Of a stretch of 7,660 nt of DNA, positions 7,481 to 7,660 are shown one piece after another (position 1 is the first letter of the stretch; the number at the start of each line of letters is the position of its first letter). The notes under the pieces are model-generated. The model did not search any database and was not told the DNA's origin. It saw only the letters and a list, made by a program, of their open reading frames with translations. The stretch comes from JANNSW01 sp031431235. Lineage in GTDB: Bacteria; Pseudomonadota; Alphaproteobacteria; Rhizobiales; Hyphomicrobiaceae. Position numbers and translations under genes: made by a program. The DNA lies in contig JANPDA010000214.1 in assembly GCA_031431235.1 (NCBI GenBank), positions 1-7,660 of the forward strand, in the 5' to 3' direction.

Positions 7481-7660
7481 ATGGGTGAAATGCAAATCGA
7501 AGGAGGTGTCGCACCGACAGAAGCCGATCGGTTGCGCGTCTTTGTTTCGTATGCCCGCGCTGATGCCAGCGATTTTGCGGAGTATCTTGTCGTTGCGCTC
7601 AAACTTGCAGGTTTCCACGCATATCTCGACCGGCATGACATTGCAAAAGCAGAGGCTTGG
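7481..7660 (+). CDS. TIR-domain protein, N-terminal fragment (cut by window end)
   Basis: The reading frame is open from ATG 7481 to the last base: 60 codons with no stop. After about 17 leader residues comes the first half of a TIR domain: box-1-like RVFVSYARADASDF (19-32), an amphipathic helix (EYLVVALKLAG), then FHAYLDRHDIAKAEAW, which matches the beta-B strand and BB loop where relatives have D..I..GE.W. Bacterial TIR domains often cleave NAD+ or make cyclic ADP-ribose signals in phage defence; the catalytic glutamate would lie beyond the window, so activity cannot be judged. Start choice: an in-frame TAA is at 7442; ATG 7490 and GTG 7445 are alternatives. GGGG at 7468-7471 is a weak ribosome-binding site, while a perfect AAGGAGG (7500-7506) lies inside the gene with no start codon at the right distance. 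Low G+C suggests horizontal origin. Confidence 0.85.
   Translation, partial: MGEMQIEGGVAPTEADRLRVFVSYARADASDFAEYLVVALKLAGFHAYLDRHDIAKAEAW

Noticed and set aside
6395..7636. Open frame of 413 codons on the minus strand across the unknown gene, gap and TIR gene
   Set aside because: Its product is strongly Arg/Pro/Ser-rich with no domain, and it overlaps a recognisable TIR domain and a frame with better third-position bias on the plus strand.

Overview
The window is high-G+C DNA that reads as a chromosomal fragment of an alphaproteobacterium, most likely of the order Hyphomicrobiales (Rhizobiales). Three things point there: the large RpoD with a long acidic insert; the DnaG that opens MRFPPS and carries an altered zinc-finger segment (GLSPF / YHCFSSG), which I remember as common in that class; and the dnaG-rpoD-YqeY gene neighbourhood. 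I cannot name the genus.

Layout, left to right. (1) 1-130: two perfect hairpins downstream of rpoD. One looks like an intrinsic terminator read on the minus strand. The other is a CCCGGG-TCAAG-CCCGGG palindrome of a repetitive type. (2) 131-4327, minus strand: rpoD (housekeeping sigma factor), preceded upstream by dnaG (primase). (3) 4423-4983, minus strand: a small peptidoglycan-recognition / N-acetylmuramoyl-L-alanine amidase-fold protein. (4) 5094-5918, plus strand: a short, probably type-I-secreted RTX calcium-binding protein, divergent from the amidase-like gene. (5) 5937-6386, minus strand: a GatB/YqeY-domain protein, convergent with the RTX gene with only 18 bp between stop codons. (6) 6589-7242, plus strand: an unrecognised protein of about 217 residues with one membrane segment. 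(7) 7243-7480: a gap of clearly lower G+C. (8) 7481 to the window end, plus strand: the first 60 residues of a TIR-domain protein, cut off by the window edge.

The dnaG, rpoD and YqeY genes are core replication/transcription machinery. The amidase-like and RTX genes appear to be inserted into that neighbourhood. The right end looks like the start of an accessory region: G+C falls to about 55% (hand count 219 of 400 over 7261-7660), and carA, which I expect divergent from the YqeY gene in relatives, is not seen. The TIR gene is the best candidate for a defence or signalling system, but its effector, sensor and partners lie beyond the window. No tRNA, rRNA, CRISPR array, insertion sequence or recombinase was seen.
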